A program made the translations under genes and the position numbers. From the NCBI GenBank assembly GCA_036399015.1, contig DASWNW010000081.1:1-64000 (forward strand): 64,000 nt of DNA, read 5' to 3'. A model generated the notes under the pieces. That model saw only the letters and a list, made by a program, of their open reading frames with translations, was not told the origin of the DNA and did not search any database. This DNA comes from QHVT01 sp036399015. GTDB lineage: Bacteria; Acidobacteriota; Thermoanaerobaculia; Gp7-AA8. How positions within the stretch are numbered: the first letter of the stretch is position 1; every line of letters starts with the position of its first letter. Of this stretch, positions 8,420-17,228 are shown piece by piece.

Positions 8420-9493
8420 ATGACTGAACCCAGACCGCTGCGCGTGGCCCTGCTCGGCTGCGGCCGCATCTCCGTGCGGCACTCGGAGTTGCTCGGGACG
8501 GGCCAGGTGGCCGGCGCCGAGCTGGCCGCGGTGTGCGACATCGTGGAGGAGCGCGCGCGCCTGGTGGGCGAGAAGTACTCCGTCCCCTGGTACACCGACA
8601 TGCACGAGATGGCGGCGCGCAACGACGTCGACGTCATCGCCGTGCTCAGCGAGAGCGGCAACCACGCCCGGCACGTGATCGAGCTGGCGCCCTACGGGAA
8701 GCACATCCTGGTCGAGAAGCCGATGGCCCTCACCCTCGACGACGCCGACGCCATGATCCGCGCCTGTGACCTCAACAGCGTGAAGCTGTTCGTAGTCAAG
8801 CAGAACCGCTTCAACGTGCCGGTGCGCAAGCTGCGCGAGGCGCTGGAGGGGGGCCGCTTCGGGAAGCTGGTCATGGGGACGGTGCGCGTGCGCTGGTGCC
8901 GGCCGCAGTCCTATTACGACCAGGACGCGTGGCGCGGCACCTGGGCCATGGACGGCGGCGTGCTCGCCAACCAGGCCAGCCATCACGTCGACCTGCTGGA
9001 GTGGATGATGGGGGACGTGGAGACGGTCTACGCCCTCGGCCGCACGGCCCTGGTGAACATCGAGACCGAGGACACGGCCATCGTGGCGCTGCGCTTCACC
9101 AGCGGCGCCCTCGGTCTGATCGAGGCCACCACCGCGGCGCGCCCGCGGGACCTGGAGGGCTCGCTCTCCATCCTCGGCGAGCGGGGCGCGGTGGAGATCG
9201 GCGGCTTCGCGGTCAACGAGATGAAGCACTGGAACTTCGTCGACCCCACTCCCGAGGACGCCGAGGTGCGGCAGAAGTACTCCGTCAATCCGCCGAACGT
9301 CTACGGCTTCGGCCACAAGGAGTACTACGAGCACGTGGTGGACTCCATCCGCACCGGACGGCAGCACCTGGTGGACGGGCTGGAAGGGCGCAAGAGCCTG
9401 CAGCTCATCACCGCCATCTACGAGGCCATCGAGACCGGACAGGAAGTGCGCATGCGCTTCCGTCCCAAGCGGGCCAAGCTGGGGCAGCGATGA
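8420..9493 (+). CDS. Gfo/Idh/MocA oxidoreductase, WbpB/WlbA-like
   Basis: A 357-aa NAD-dependent oxidoreductase: N-terminal Rossmann fold with GCGRIS at 13-18, EKP at 99-101, then the Gfo/Idh/MocA C-terminal beta-sheet domain (GGVLANQASHHVDLLEWM). The WbpB/WlbA branch oxidises C3 of UDP-GlcNAcA to the 3-keto sugar before transamination. Function is inferred mainly from neighbours: it is followed at once by an acetyltransferase and a DegT-type aminotransferase, the WlbA-WlbB-WlbC set. Its ATG is 18 nt after the wecC stop. Confidence 0.87.
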   Translation: MTEPRPLRVALLGCGRISVRHSELLGTGQVAGAELAAVCDIVEERARLVGEKYSVPWYTDMHEMAARNDVDVIAVLSESGNHARHVIELAPYGKHILVEKPMALTLDDADAMIRACDLNSVKLFVVKQNRFNVPVRKLREALEGGRFGKLVMGTVRVRWCRPQSYYDQDAWRGTWAMDGGVLANQASHHVDLLEWMMGDVETVYALGRTALVNIETEDTAIVALRFTSGALGLIEATTAARPRDLEGSLSILGERGAVEIGGFAVNEMKHWNFVDPTPEDAEVRQKYSVNPPNVYGFGHKEYYEHVVDSIRTGRQHLVDGLEGRKSLQLITAIYEAIETGQEVRMRFRPKRAKLGQR

Positions 9494-9960
9494 GCAACAC
9501 TCCGCGGCTGCTGTCGGCCGGCATCCGGGACGTCACCTTCGGCGAGGGGGTGACGGTCGTCGAGCCGGCCAATCTCTACGGATGCGCCATCGGCGACGGC
9601 TGCTTCATCGGCCCGTTCGTGGAGATCCAGAAGGACGTGCGCATCGGGAACCGCTGCCGGGTCCAGTCCCACTCGTTCATCTGCGAGCTGGTGGAGATCG
9701 GCGACGACTGCTTCATCGCCCACGGGGTGATGTTCATCAACGACGTCTTCCGCACCGGCGGCCCGGCGCGGGGGAACAAGGCGCTGTGGGCGTCGACCCG
9801 CATCGGCAACCGCGTCTCCATCGGCAGCAACGCCACCGTCCTGCCGGTGTCGATCTGCGATGACGTGGTGATCGGGGCGGGGGCGGTGGTCACGCGCGAC
9901 ATCAGTGAGCCGGGAATCTACGCAGGGAACCCTGCGCGCAGACTGAGAGGTGTCCAATGA
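9490..9960 (+). CDS. Left-handed beta-helix N-acetyltransferase, WbpD/WlbB-like
   Basis: A 156-aa hexapeptide-repeat acyltransferase. Repeats such as IGDGCFIGPF, IGNRCRVQSH, IGDDCFIAHG and IGNRVSIGSNA form the beta-helix, and the C-terminus GIYAGNPARRL is typical. WbpD/WlbB acetylates the 3-amino group of UDP-GlcNAc3NA. The true start is the ATG at 9490, overlapping the WbpB-like stop by ATGA; the stop likewise overlaps the aminotransferase start. The frame is open far upstream (to 8896), but that part is only a shadow of the neighbouring gene. Confidence 0.88.
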   Translation: MSNTPRLLSAGIRDVTFGEGVTVVEPANLYGCAIGDGCFIGPFVEIQKDVRIGNRCRVQSHSFICELVEIGDDCFIAHGVMFINDVFRTGGPARGNKALWASTRIGNRVSIGSNATVLPVSICDDVVIGAGAVVTRDISEPGIYAGNPARRLRGVQ

Positions 9961-11072
9961 TCAAGTTCCTCGACCTTCAGAAGCAGTACCTCGGCATCAA
10001 GCAGGAGATGGACGCGGCCATCGCCGCGGTGATCGCGGAGTCGGCGTTCATCGGCGGCAAGTACGTGCGCGAGTTCGAGATCGAGTTCGCGGCCTACCAG
10101 AGCGCGGAGCACTGCGTCTCCGTGGCCAACGGCACGGACGCGCTGGAGATCGTGTTCGAGGCGCTGAACCTGCCGCCGGGGAGCGAGGTCATCGTCCCGG
10201 CGAACTCCTTCATCGCCAGCAGCGAGTCGGTCACCCGCTCCGGGTACCGGGTCGTGTTCGCGGATGTCGATCCGGCGACGTACACGCTCGATCCGGCGGA
10301 CGTGCGGCGGCGGATCACCCCCCGCACCAAGGCCATCCTGGCCGTCCACCTCTACGGCCGCCCGTGCGAGATGGACGAGCTGCTGGAGATCGCCCGCGAG
10401 TCGGGGCTCCACCTGATCGAGGACGCCGCGCAGGCGCACGGCGCCGAGTACAAGGGGCGCCGGGTGGGCACCTTCGGCGTGGCCAGCACGTTCAGCTTCT
10501 ACCCCGGCAAGAACCTCGGCGCTTACGGAGACGCCGGCGCGATCCTGACCAACGACGCGCAGCTTGCGCTCAAGTGCCGGATGATCGCCAACCACGGCCG
10601 CACGAAAAAGTACGAGCACGAGTTCGAGGGGCGCAACAGCCGCATGGACGGCCTGCAGGGGGCGGTGTTGCAGGTGAAGCTCAGGCACCTCGACGGTTGG
10701 GTCGACACCCGCAACCGGCTGGCGCGGAAGTACCTCCAGGAGCTCTCGGGAGTCGAGGGCGTAGTCGTGCCCACGCTGCCGGAGAACGGCCGCCACGCCT
10801 TCCACCTCTTCGTCATCCGCACGTCGCGGCGCGAGGAGCTGGCGGCGTATCTCAAGGAGCAGGGGATCGAGACCGGCGTGCATTACCCGGTGTCGCTGCC
10901 GAAGCTCGCCGCGTATCAGTACCTCGACCAGGCCGGGGAAGACATGGTCTCCAACCGCTTCGACGCCGAGGTGCTGTCGCTGCCGCTGGGCGAGCATCTG
11001 GAGGAGAGCGACATCGTGGCCGTCGCCTCCGCGATCAAGGCCTTCGTCAGCCAGCCGGCGGCGCGGGCGTAA
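9957..11072 (+). CDS. DegT/DnrJ/EryC1/StrS aminotransferase, WbpE/WlbC-like
   Basis: A 371-aa PLP-dependent sugar aminotransferase. The Schiff-base lysine is Lys185 in FSFYPGKNLGAYGD; EDAAQAHGA and the GTDALEIV region bind PLP. In the WlbABC/WbpBDE set it converts UDP-3-keto-GlcNAcA to UDP-GlcNAc3NA using glutamate. It overlaps the acetyltransferase by 4 nt, so the three enzymes are translationally coupled. Together with the two preceding dehydrogenase and epimerase genes this completes a UDP-2,3-diacetamido-2,3-dideoxy-uronic acid pathway. Confidence 0.9.
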   Translation: MIKFLDLQKQYLGIKQEMDAAIAAVIAESAFIGGKYVREFEIEFAAYQSAEHCVSVANGTDALEIVFEALNLPPGSEVIVPANSFIASSESVTRSGYRVVFADVDPATYTLDPADVRRRITPRTKAILAVHLYGRPCEMDELLEIARESGLHLIEDAAQAHGAEYKGRRVGTFGVASTFSFYPGKNLGAYGDAGAILTNDAQLALKCRMIANHGRTKKYEHEFEGRNSRMDGLQGAVLQVKLRHLDGWVDTRNRLARKYLQELSGVEGVVVPTLPENGRHAFHLFVIRTSRREELAAYLKEQGIETGVHYPVSLPKLAAYQYLDQAGEDMVSNRFDAEVLSLPLGEHLEESDIVAVASAIKAFVSQPAARA

Positions 11073-11082
11073 AGGGGAAACC

Positions 11083-11712
11083 ATGGCGGGTCACGCTCAG
11101 GATGCGAAAGGGAACGTCTACCGGTTCGAGTCCGACTGGATTCACGAGCTCGAATCGGAGATCACGTGGCGCCGGTACTGGCACCAGCAGAAGCTGCTGA
11201 ACGGGGTGCTGAAGCCGGGCGCGTCGATCCTGGAGCTCGGCCCCGGGACCGGGTTCACCGCGCAGTACCTGCGCTCGCGCGGCTTCACCGTGACGACGCT
11301 GGACATCGACCCGGACAAGAAGCCGGACATCGTGGCCAACCTCGCGGACTACGAGTTCCCGAAGCGCTACGACTGCATCATCGCCTTCGAGATCATGGAG
11401 CACGTGCCGTTCGACGTCGTGCGGAGCATGCTCCCGCGCGCGGCGGCGGCCTGTGATGCGTTCGTCTTCAGCGTGCCGCAGATGGTGCGCACCTGGCTCG
11501 ACGTCTCCGTGAAGGTGCCGCGCTTCCGGGAGCTCTCGCTGCGGCTGTCCACGCCGCGGCGCGGGAACCTGACCCCGAACCATCACTGGGAGCTCGGTCC
11601 GCACTCCGTGCCGGAGCGGAAGCTCCGCGAGCTGCTGGAAGCGTCCGGCCTGAAGGTGGAGCGGACCTCCACGTTCAAGCACTGGACGTTCTACATCACG
11701 CGCCCGCGATGA
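11083..11712 (+). CDS. Class I SAM-dependent methyltransferase
   Basis: A 209-aa Rossmann-fold methyltransferase. SAM motif I is ILELGPGTGFTAQYL at about residues 46-60, motif II TTLDIDPDKKPD, and motif IV YDCIIAFEIMEHVPFD. No known acceptor motif is visible. It sits between the nucleotide-sugar genes and a sulfotransferase, so O-methylation of a sugar or of a polymer terminus is the natural guess. GGGGAAACC precedes the ATG, and the stop overlaps the sulfotransferase start by ATGA. Confidence 0.82.
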   Translation: MAGHAQDAKGNVYRFESDWIHELESEITWRRYWHQQKLLNGVLKPGASILELGPGTGFTAQYLRSRGFTVTTLDIDPDKKPDIVANLADYEFPKRYDCIIAFEIMEHVPFDVVRSMLPRAAAACDAFVFSVPQMVRTWLDVSVKVPRFRELSLRLSTPRRGNLTPNHHWELGPHSVPERKLRELLEASGLKVERTSTFKHWTFYITRPR

Positions 11713-12635
11713 CTTCTCTCCTGATGCGTGGCGGCAAGCGCGTCCTCAACAGGACGCTGCACTGGCTGAGCCGGGCCGCCCCGGGCGGGAACGCGGAAAC
11801 GATCCACGCCGCATTCATCATCGGCGCACCGCGCACCGGATCGACGGTGCTGTACCAGGCGCTCACGAACGACTTCCGCGCCGCCTACATCGACAACCTC
11901 GCCGCCGAGCTCTATGGCTCGCTGCCCCTCGGCATGTACGTCAGCCGGCGCAAGTACGGCGACGTGCCGCACGGCAGCTTCCACTCCGTGCACGGCAGCA
12001 CCGCCGGCGACGGCGGGCACGCGCCCAACGAGTGCGGCGAGTTCTGGTACCGCTGGCTGCCGCGGCAGGACCACTTCGTCGAGGCCGAGGCGCTCGGCGC
12101 CGGGCAGGTGAGGCACCTCCGGCGGGAGCTCGCGCGCGCGGAGCGGGTGGCCGGCGCCCCGCTGGTCTTCAAGAACCTCAACGCCGGGCAGCGGCTGCGG
12201 GTCCTGGCGCGGGCGTGCCCCGAGGCGCGGGTGATCTGGTGCCGGCGCGAGCGCGCGTACACCGTCCAGTCGATTCTCGCGGCACGCCGCCGCCTCGGAT
12301 GGCCCGACGACCGCCTCTGGAGCATCCGTCCGAAGGAATGGCGCGCGCTGGAGGGGCTGCCGGTGGTCGAGCAGGTCTGCCGCCAGGTGGTTGCGCTCGA
12401 GAACCAGATCGAGCAGGACCTCCGCCTCTTTCCGGCCGGGCAGGTGCGGGTCATTCACTACGAAGACTGGGTGGCCGCGCCGGCGAAGGTCCTCGCGGAC
12501 CTCGGCTCGTGGCTGGGACTCGAGCGGCGGCCGGATCCTCCGCCGCCGGAAGTGGAGCGGAACACGAACGTGCCGAAGGACCCGGCCGAGTTCCAGCTCA
12601 TTCGCGAGACCCTGCAGCGCCTGGAGTCCGCATGA
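11709..12635 (+). CDS. Sulfotransferase family protein
   Basis: A 308-aa protein. FIIGAPRTGSTVLYQAL at about 37-53 is the 5'-phosphosulfate loop of PAPS-dependent sulfotransferases, and a 3'-phosphate-binding region is suggested by the WCRRERAYTVQSILA stretch near 177. Such enzymes in polysaccharide loci transfer sulfate to sugar hydroxyl or amino groups, so the exported polymer may be sulfated. It overlaps both neighbours by ATGA and is clearly part of the same operon. The acceptor cannot be read from the sequence. Confidence 0.82.
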   Translation: MTSLLMRGGKRVLNRTLHWLSRAAPGGNAETIHAAFIIGAPRTGSTVLYQALTNDFRAAYIDNLAAELYGSLPLGMYVSRRKYGDVPHGSFHSVHGSTAGDGGHAPNECGEFWYRWLPRQDHFVEAEALGAGQVRHLRRELARAERVAGAPLVFKNLNAGQRLRVLARACPEARVIWCRRERAYTVQSILAARRRLGWPDDRLWSIRPKEWRALEGLPVVEQVCRQVVALENQIEQDLRLFPAGQVRVIHYEDWVAAPAKVLADLGSWLGLERRPDPPPPEVERNTNVPKDPAEFQLIRETLQRLESA

Positions 12636-13615
12636 GCGGCGACGCGCGAAAGACGCTCTACCGCGAGCATTGCAGCCGCGAGACCTCCATCCCGCTGTTC
12701 TCCCGCGACTGGTGGCTGGACGCCGCGGTGGGGGAGCGCAACTGGGACGTGGCGCTCGTGGAGAAGGGCGGGCAGGTGATCGGCTCGCTGCCATTTCAGG
12801 TGACGCGCAAGGCGGGTTTCCGCCGGCTGGGCCAGCCGCCGCTCACGCAGACGCTCGGTCCCTGGATCCGTCCGTCCAATGCCAAGCGCGCCCGCGCCCT
12901 CGGCTACGAGAAGGACGTCATGGACGGGCTGATCGCGGCGCTCCCGCCGTTCGATCTCTACGCGCAGAACTGGCACCACCGGCTGACGAACTGGCTGCCG
13001 TTCTACTGGCACGGCTTCACCCAGACCACGCGCTACACCTACGTCATCCGCGAGCTCGAGGACGAAAAGCAGGTGTGGGAGGGAGTGCGCGAGAACATCC
13101 GCACCGACGTCCGGAAGGCGCAAGGGAGGGCGGGGCTCACGGTGCATTTCGAGAACGACCCCGAGGCGCTGATCGCTCTGAACCGGCAGACCTACGCGCG
13201 GCAGGGGAAGCAGCCGCCGTACCCTGACCGGCTGGTGCGGAGCCTCCACGACGCCTGCAGCGCACGCCGCTGCTGCGCGGTGCTGACCGTGCGCGACGGC
13301 GCCGGACGGCCGTACGCGTCACTCCTCTTGGTGTGGGACGAGAGCGCGGCCTACTACCTGATCGGCGGCAGCGACCCCGAGGTGCGCAACACCGGGGCGA
13401 TGAGCCTCGCGGTGTGGGAGGCGATCCGCTTCGCGCGCACGGTGACGAAGAGCTTCGACTTCGAGGGCTCGATGATGGAGCCGGTGGAGCGGTTCTGCCG
13501 CGCCTTTGGCGCCGAGCAGGTGCCGTATCTGCGCGTGAGCTGCGTCCGCTCGCCTCTGATCGCATTCGCGCTGACGTTCCGCGATGCGCTGCGGGTGGCG
13601 CGGAGGAAGCGGTGA
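12632..13615 (+). CDS. GNAT/FemAB-like acyltransferase (BioF2-like domain)
   Basis: A 327-aa protein with a double-GNAT (FemAB-type) layout. The central block ENIRTDVRKAQGR and the later ASLLLVWDESAAYYLIGGSDP with FDFEGSMM match the family of proposed polysaccharide or peptidoglycan aminoacyl/acyl transferases found in exopolysaccharide clusters. No signal peptide is evident. The true start is the ATG at 12632, overlapping the sulfotransferase stop; the frame is open upstream, but that is shadow. It probably decorates a sugar amine with an acyl or aminoacyl group; the donor is unknown. A second gene of this type is at 24072. Confidence 0.75.
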   Translation: MSGDARKTLYREHCSRETSIPLFSRDWWLDAAVGERNWDVALVEKGGQVIGSLPFQVTRKAGFRRLGQPPLTQTLGPWIRPSNAKRARALGYEKDVMDGLIAALPPFDLYAQNWHHRLTNWLPFYWHGFTQTTRYTYVIRELEDEKQVWEGVRENIRTDVRKAQGRAGLTVHFENDPEALIALNRQTYARQGKQPPYPDRLVRSLHDACSARRCCAVLTVRDGAGRPYASLLLVWDESAAYYLIGGSDPEVRNTGAMSLAVWEAIRFARTVTKSFDFEGSMMEPVERFCRAFGAEQVPYLRVSCVRSPLIAFALTFRDALRVARRKR

Positions 13616-14967
13616 CGCCCGATCTGCGCCTGACCGCGCCCGCGGGCGCCGGCGAACGGCACCGCTACATCGCCGACGTCGTCTTCCGGCGCTGGCTCGG
13701 GCTGCAGTTCGAGCTCGCCATCGGGAGCGGAGACACCTGGCAGATCTCCGCGGACGGCTCGGACGCCGTCCTCACGCTCCCTTCCGTGGCTCTGAAGTCC
13801 GAGACGTGGATGCCGGACGACGCGCTCGAGTCGTGGCACGTGGGCAAGGCTTTTCCGGAGGCGCAGCCGGTGGAGCCGTACATCCCGGTGCTCGCCGGAA
13901 GGCCGGCCGCCGACCGCCACTTCCTCGGACTGGACGTGCTCGGCAGCGCGTTCTGGATGCTCGCGCGCACCGAGGAGCTCGTCTCGCCGGTGCGGGACGA
14001 TCACGAGCGGTTTCCCGCCACCGCCTCGTGCGCCTTCCGGAATGGTTTCCTGGAGCGGCCGATTGTGGACGAATATGTGGCAGTCCTGTATGCCGCCATG
14101 CGGCGGCTCTGGCCGCGGCTTCCGGTCCGGCAGCAGAAGGGGAGCGTCTGGATCACCAGCGACGTCGACGTTCCGTACGACTGCAGCTCCAGGAGCGCTG
14201 GCGAGATGACGCGCGCGATGGCAGGCGACGTCCTCCGGCGGAGGAACGTTCGCGGCGCCGCGCGCCGCCTGAAGAACTGGCCGTACGCCCGCCGCGGCGA
14301 CTACCGCCACGACCCGAACAACACCTTCGACTGGATGCTTGAGCGGTTCGCGCGCCACGGCAGGCGCGCCTCGTTCTTCTTCATCGCCGGCCACTCCCAC
14401 GGCAGGATCGACGGCTGCTACACGCTCGAGGAGCCGTTCCTGCAGGAACTGCTGGGAAAGGTCGCCGCGCGCGGTCATGAGATCGGGCTGCACGGCAGCT
14501 ACGGCACCTTCCGCGACCTCCCGCGCATCGAGCGGGAGCGCGCCAATCTCGAATCCGCCTGCGGCCGCCTCGGGTTGCACGTCTCCGCGCAGGGAAACCG
14601 GCAGCACTACCTGAGATGGGACGCCCGGCAGACGCCGGAGCTGCTGTCGCGCGCCGGCTTCGCCTACGACACCACCGGCGGCTTCGCGGACCGCCCCGGG
14701 TTCCGCTACGGGACGGCGCGCGCCTTTCCGATGTGGGACTGGCAGGGCGGCCGCGCGCTGCCTCTCGTGCAGCGGCCGCTCGTATTCATGGATGCGACCG
14801 TCTTGGGCTACATGGGGATGAAGGACCCCGCCGCCATCACGGAGCTGGGCGGGAAGCTGTGCGAGCGGGCGCGCCGCTACGGCGGCGACTTCGTGCTGCT
14901 CTGGCACAGCAACAACCTCCAGGACGGCTTTCAGCGCCAGGCGTTCGAGGAGATGGTCTCGTGGTAG
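13612..14967 (+). CDS. Polysaccharide deacetylase-like protein
   Basis: A 451-aa protein starting at a GTG that overlaps the previous stop (GTGA). The C-terminal half carries carbohydrate-esterase-4-like features: WITSDVDVPYD near residue 180 in place of the usual TFDD motif, RRASFFFIAGHSH, and GHEIGLHGSYGTF, the HxxxH-like metal-binding motif. The N-terminal half (about 1-170) is a long extension seen in deacetylase-like proteins of exopolysaccharide loci. It likely removes N- or O-acetyl groups from the polymer or its lipid-linked precursor. No signal peptide, so a cytoplasmic substrate is possible. Confidence 0.77.
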   Translation: MTPDLRLTAPAGAGERHRYIADVVFRRWLGLQFELAIGSGDTWQISADGSDAVLTLPSVALKSETWMPDDALESWHVGKAFPEAQPVEPYIPVLAGRPAADRHFLGLDVLGSAFWMLARTEELVSPVRDDHERFPATASCAFRNGFLERPIVDEYVAVLYAAMRRLWPRLPVRQQKGSVWITSDVDVPYDCSSRSAGEMTRAMAGDVLRRRNVRGAARRLKNWPYARRGDYRHDPNNTFDWMLERFARHGRRASFFFIAGHSHGRIDGCYTLEEPFLQELLGKVAARGHEIGLHGSYGTFRDLPRIERERANLESACGRLGLHVSAQGNRQHYLRWDARQTPELLSRAGFAYDTTGGFADRPGFRYGTARAFPMWDWQGGRALPLVQRPLVFMDATVLGYMGMKDPAAITELGGKLCERARRYGGDFVLLWHSNNLQDGFQRQAFEEMVSW

Positions 14968-16334
14968 CGATCGACCGCGAGCTCCCGGGCTATCGCGTCG
15001 CGGTCCGTCCGGTGAGCCGGCCGCTGGTGGCCGCGTCGACGCTGTTCGTGCTGCTGTTCGTCGTCGTGAACCTGCACATCCTGCGGAATCTCTCGAAGCT
15101 GTACATCGCCGTTCCGGCGGTGCTCTACCTGCTGCTCGCGGCGGTGGCCGTGGTGCGCGGGGTAAAGGTGCGCGGGTCGCTGCTGTTCGGCCTCGCGGCC
15201 GCCTTCTTCACCTATTCGGTGCTGCTCGTTCCCTACAGCCTGCTCTACGCGACGCCGAAGGAAGTCGGTTACGGCGCGGGGCGGCTCCTGTTCGCGCTCC
15301 CTCTGGTGATGTTCAGCGCGGCGTTCCTGAAAAAGCCCGCCGACCTGCTGCGGATCTTCAGGATCTACTGCGTCATCGTGGCCCTCGGCGCCGCCTCGAT
15401 CATGCTGCAGATGGTGATCGGGCCGATCTCCTGGTTCGCGGAGCCCAGCTTCCGCGGCGGCCTCGAACGGTATGCGTCGCTTCTCGGCAGCCTCACGGCC
15501 ATGGGCGGCGCGGGCGGCCTGGCTCTGACGCTCGTGCCGTGGGCGCGATTTCGCCGCAAGAGCGTGGCCTTCCTCGTCGCGGCCATGATCGTCCTGGGAA
15601 TGGTCGCCTCTCTGCAGAAGGCGGCGGTGGTCACGCTGGTGCTCTGGCCGTTCGCGTACGCCTTCGCGCGCAAAGTCCCGCTGCGGACGGTGGTGATTCT
15701 GGCCATGCGCGTCGTGGTCGTGGCCGTCCTCCTGGCGGTGGCGACGTACCTGGTGCTGCCGAGGTACTTCAACGTGGCCCTGGCGCTGCTCGGCTATCGC
15801 GAAGCGGCGGGGGGCGTATACGTCGGCCGCCACACCATCGCCGAGGGCGTGGTGGCGCGCTCGCTCGAATACCCGATGAAGCTCTACGACGCCTACGGCG
15901 ATGCGGGAGTGGTCTTCGGCGTCGGTCTCAAGGCGGGGTCGGGCGTGTTCGGGATCCAGGCGCCGATGTCGCACAACAGCGTCGCCGACCTGCTGTTCAT
16001 GGGGGGCGTGATCTACCTGCTCCTGTTCCTGGCCCTGCTGGTCTCGCTGCTCGCGGTCGCATATCGTGCCGCTCGCGGCCGCGATCCGGTGGCCCGCGGG
16101 ATCGGGCAGGCCACGCTCTGTTTCATGGTGATCATGCTCATCAACCTGCCCTTCTCCAGCGGGCGGCTGTTTCAGCCGGTGAGCGCCAGCATCTTCTGGT
16201 GCCTCGTCGGCCATCTGTCGCAACTCCGCCTCATGCGCCGGGTACCGGCCGGGGCGGCGTTCGATCATTCACGAGGAGGAAGCGCCCGTGCCGGGACTGC
16301 CGAAAGTTTCCGTGTTGCTCGCGGTCAAGGATGA
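14961..16334 (+). CDS. Wzy-like O-antigen polymerase/ligase family membrane protein
   Basis: About 457 aa with 10-12 hydrophobic segments from residue 15 on and a long periplasmic loop (about 280-330, with GYREAAGGVYVGRH), as in Wzy/WaaL-type proteins. It is probably the repeat-unit polymerase of this locus; a second O-antigen-ligase-like gene lies at 26827. The start is GTG at 14961, overlapping the deacetylase stop. The C-terminal 16 codons overlap the next glycosyltransferase gene by 47 nt, an unusually long overlap for this operon, so the tail beyond the last TM is likely unconstrained. Confidence 0.75.
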   Translation: MVAIDRELPGYRVAVRPVSRPLVAASTLFVLLFVVVNLHILRNLSKLYIAVPAVLYLLLAAVAVVRGVKVRGSLLFGLAAAFFTYSVLLVPYSLLYATPKEVGYGAGRLLFALPLVMFSAAFLKKPADLLRIFRIYCVIVALGAASIMLQMVIGPISWFAEPSFRGGLERYASLLGSLTAMGGAGGLALTLVPWARFRRKSVAFLVAAMIVLGMVASLQKAAVVTLVLWPFAYAFARKVPLRTVVILAMRVVVVAVLLAVATYLVLPRYFNVALALLGYREAAGGVYVGRHTIAEGVVARSLEYPMKLYDAYGDAGVVFGVGLKAGSGVFGIQAPMSHNSVADLLFMGGVIYLLLFLALLVSLLAVAYRAARGRDPVARGIGQATLCFMVIMLINLPFSSGRLFQPVSASIFWCLVGHLSQLRLMRRVPAGAAFDHSRGGSARAGTAESFRVARGQG

Positions 16335-17187
16335 GGAGGAGTACGTCGAGGCGTGCATCGACGGATTCCGGCAGCAGGAAGGGGTCGAGCTGGAGACCGT
16401 CTTCATCGACGACGGCTCTACCGACCGCACCTGGGAGATTCTGGAGAAGGCGGCGGCCGGGCTCCCGTGGCTGAAGCCGCGGAAGAACCTCTCTCCCGGT
16501 AAGGTGAACGCCTTCAACTACGCGTACGCCTCGGCCACCGGCGACTACTTCTGCCTCTTCGCCGGCGACGACATCATGCTCGCGAACACGCTCCGCGAGC
16601 GCGTGGCGCCGCTGCTGGACTTCCCGGCCGATCAGCCGGCGGTCTCGATGTGCAAGCTCAAGACGTTCTCCACCGAGCGCCGGTACGACGGTCACGTCCT
16701 GCCGCGCGACCCGAAGCGCGGCAATACCAGCGGACAGTGCCTCATGTTCAACCGCGCCTTCGGGGACATGCTGTTCCCGATCCCGGAGTTCCTGCCGAGC
16801 GAGGACACCTGGTCCTCGATCTTCCTCAGGTTCGTGCGGGGCATCCAGCTCTTCCACGTGCCGGTCGTGGCCTGCCTCTACCGCATCCACGAGGGGAACA
16901 GCATGAACCGTTTCGTGAAGTTCGATAAGTTCACGCAGCTCGTGCACGCGCGCGCGGCAGCGTACGCCGCGTTCCTGGAGCGGAAGCGCAATCTGCTCGA
17001 CGAGGCGGGCGTGCAGAAGGTCGAGGCGCTGGCCAGGGCGGAGGAGTACCGTTTCGCCGGGAAGACCCTGCGCATCCTCCGGCAGCCCGGTCTCGACATC
17101 CGCGACCGCCTGCGCGTGGCGGTACGATCGAACGGGATGCTCTACGCCGTCCGCAACCGCCTGTGGGGATTGTTCAGCGGACGCTGA
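16288..17187 (+). CDS. Family 2 glycosyltransferase
   Basis: A 299-aa GT-A enzyme. KVSVLLAVKDEEEYVEACIDGFR opens the nucleotide-binding fold, FIDDGSTDRTW is the classic GT2 motif, and AGDDIMLANT supplies the metal-binding DxD-like acid residues. LPSEDTWSSIF contains the ED pair expected as catalytic base. The start is GTG with GAGGAGGA 7 nt upstream, inside the end of the polymerase gene. It presumably adds one residue to the lipid-linked repeat unit on the cytoplasmic side. Confidence 0.88.
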   Translation: MPGLPKVSVLLAVKDEEEYVEACIDGFRQQEGVELETVFIDDGSTDRTWEILEKAAAGLPWLKPRKNLSPGKVNAFNYAYASATGDYFCLFAGDDIMLANTLRERVAPLLDFPADQPAVSMCKLKTFSTERRYDGHVLPRDPKRGNTSGQCLMFNRAFGDMLFPIPEFLPSEDTWSSIFLRFVRGIQLFHVPVVACLYRIHEGNSMNRFVKFDKFTQLVHARAAAYAAFLERKRNLLDEAGVQKVEALARAEEYRFAGKTLRILRQPGLDIRDRLRVAVRSNGMLYAVRNRLWGLFSGR

Positions 17188-17228
17188 GCGCAACTTCCCC
17201 CCTTTCCTGAAATGTCCATGGAGGCTCG

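Noticed and set aside
8896..9489. N-terminal extension of the WbpD-like acetyltransferase
   Set aside because: This part overlaps the WbpB-like gene out of frame and consists of low-complexity Arg/Gly/Pro; the ATG at 9490 fits the family and the ATGA overlap.
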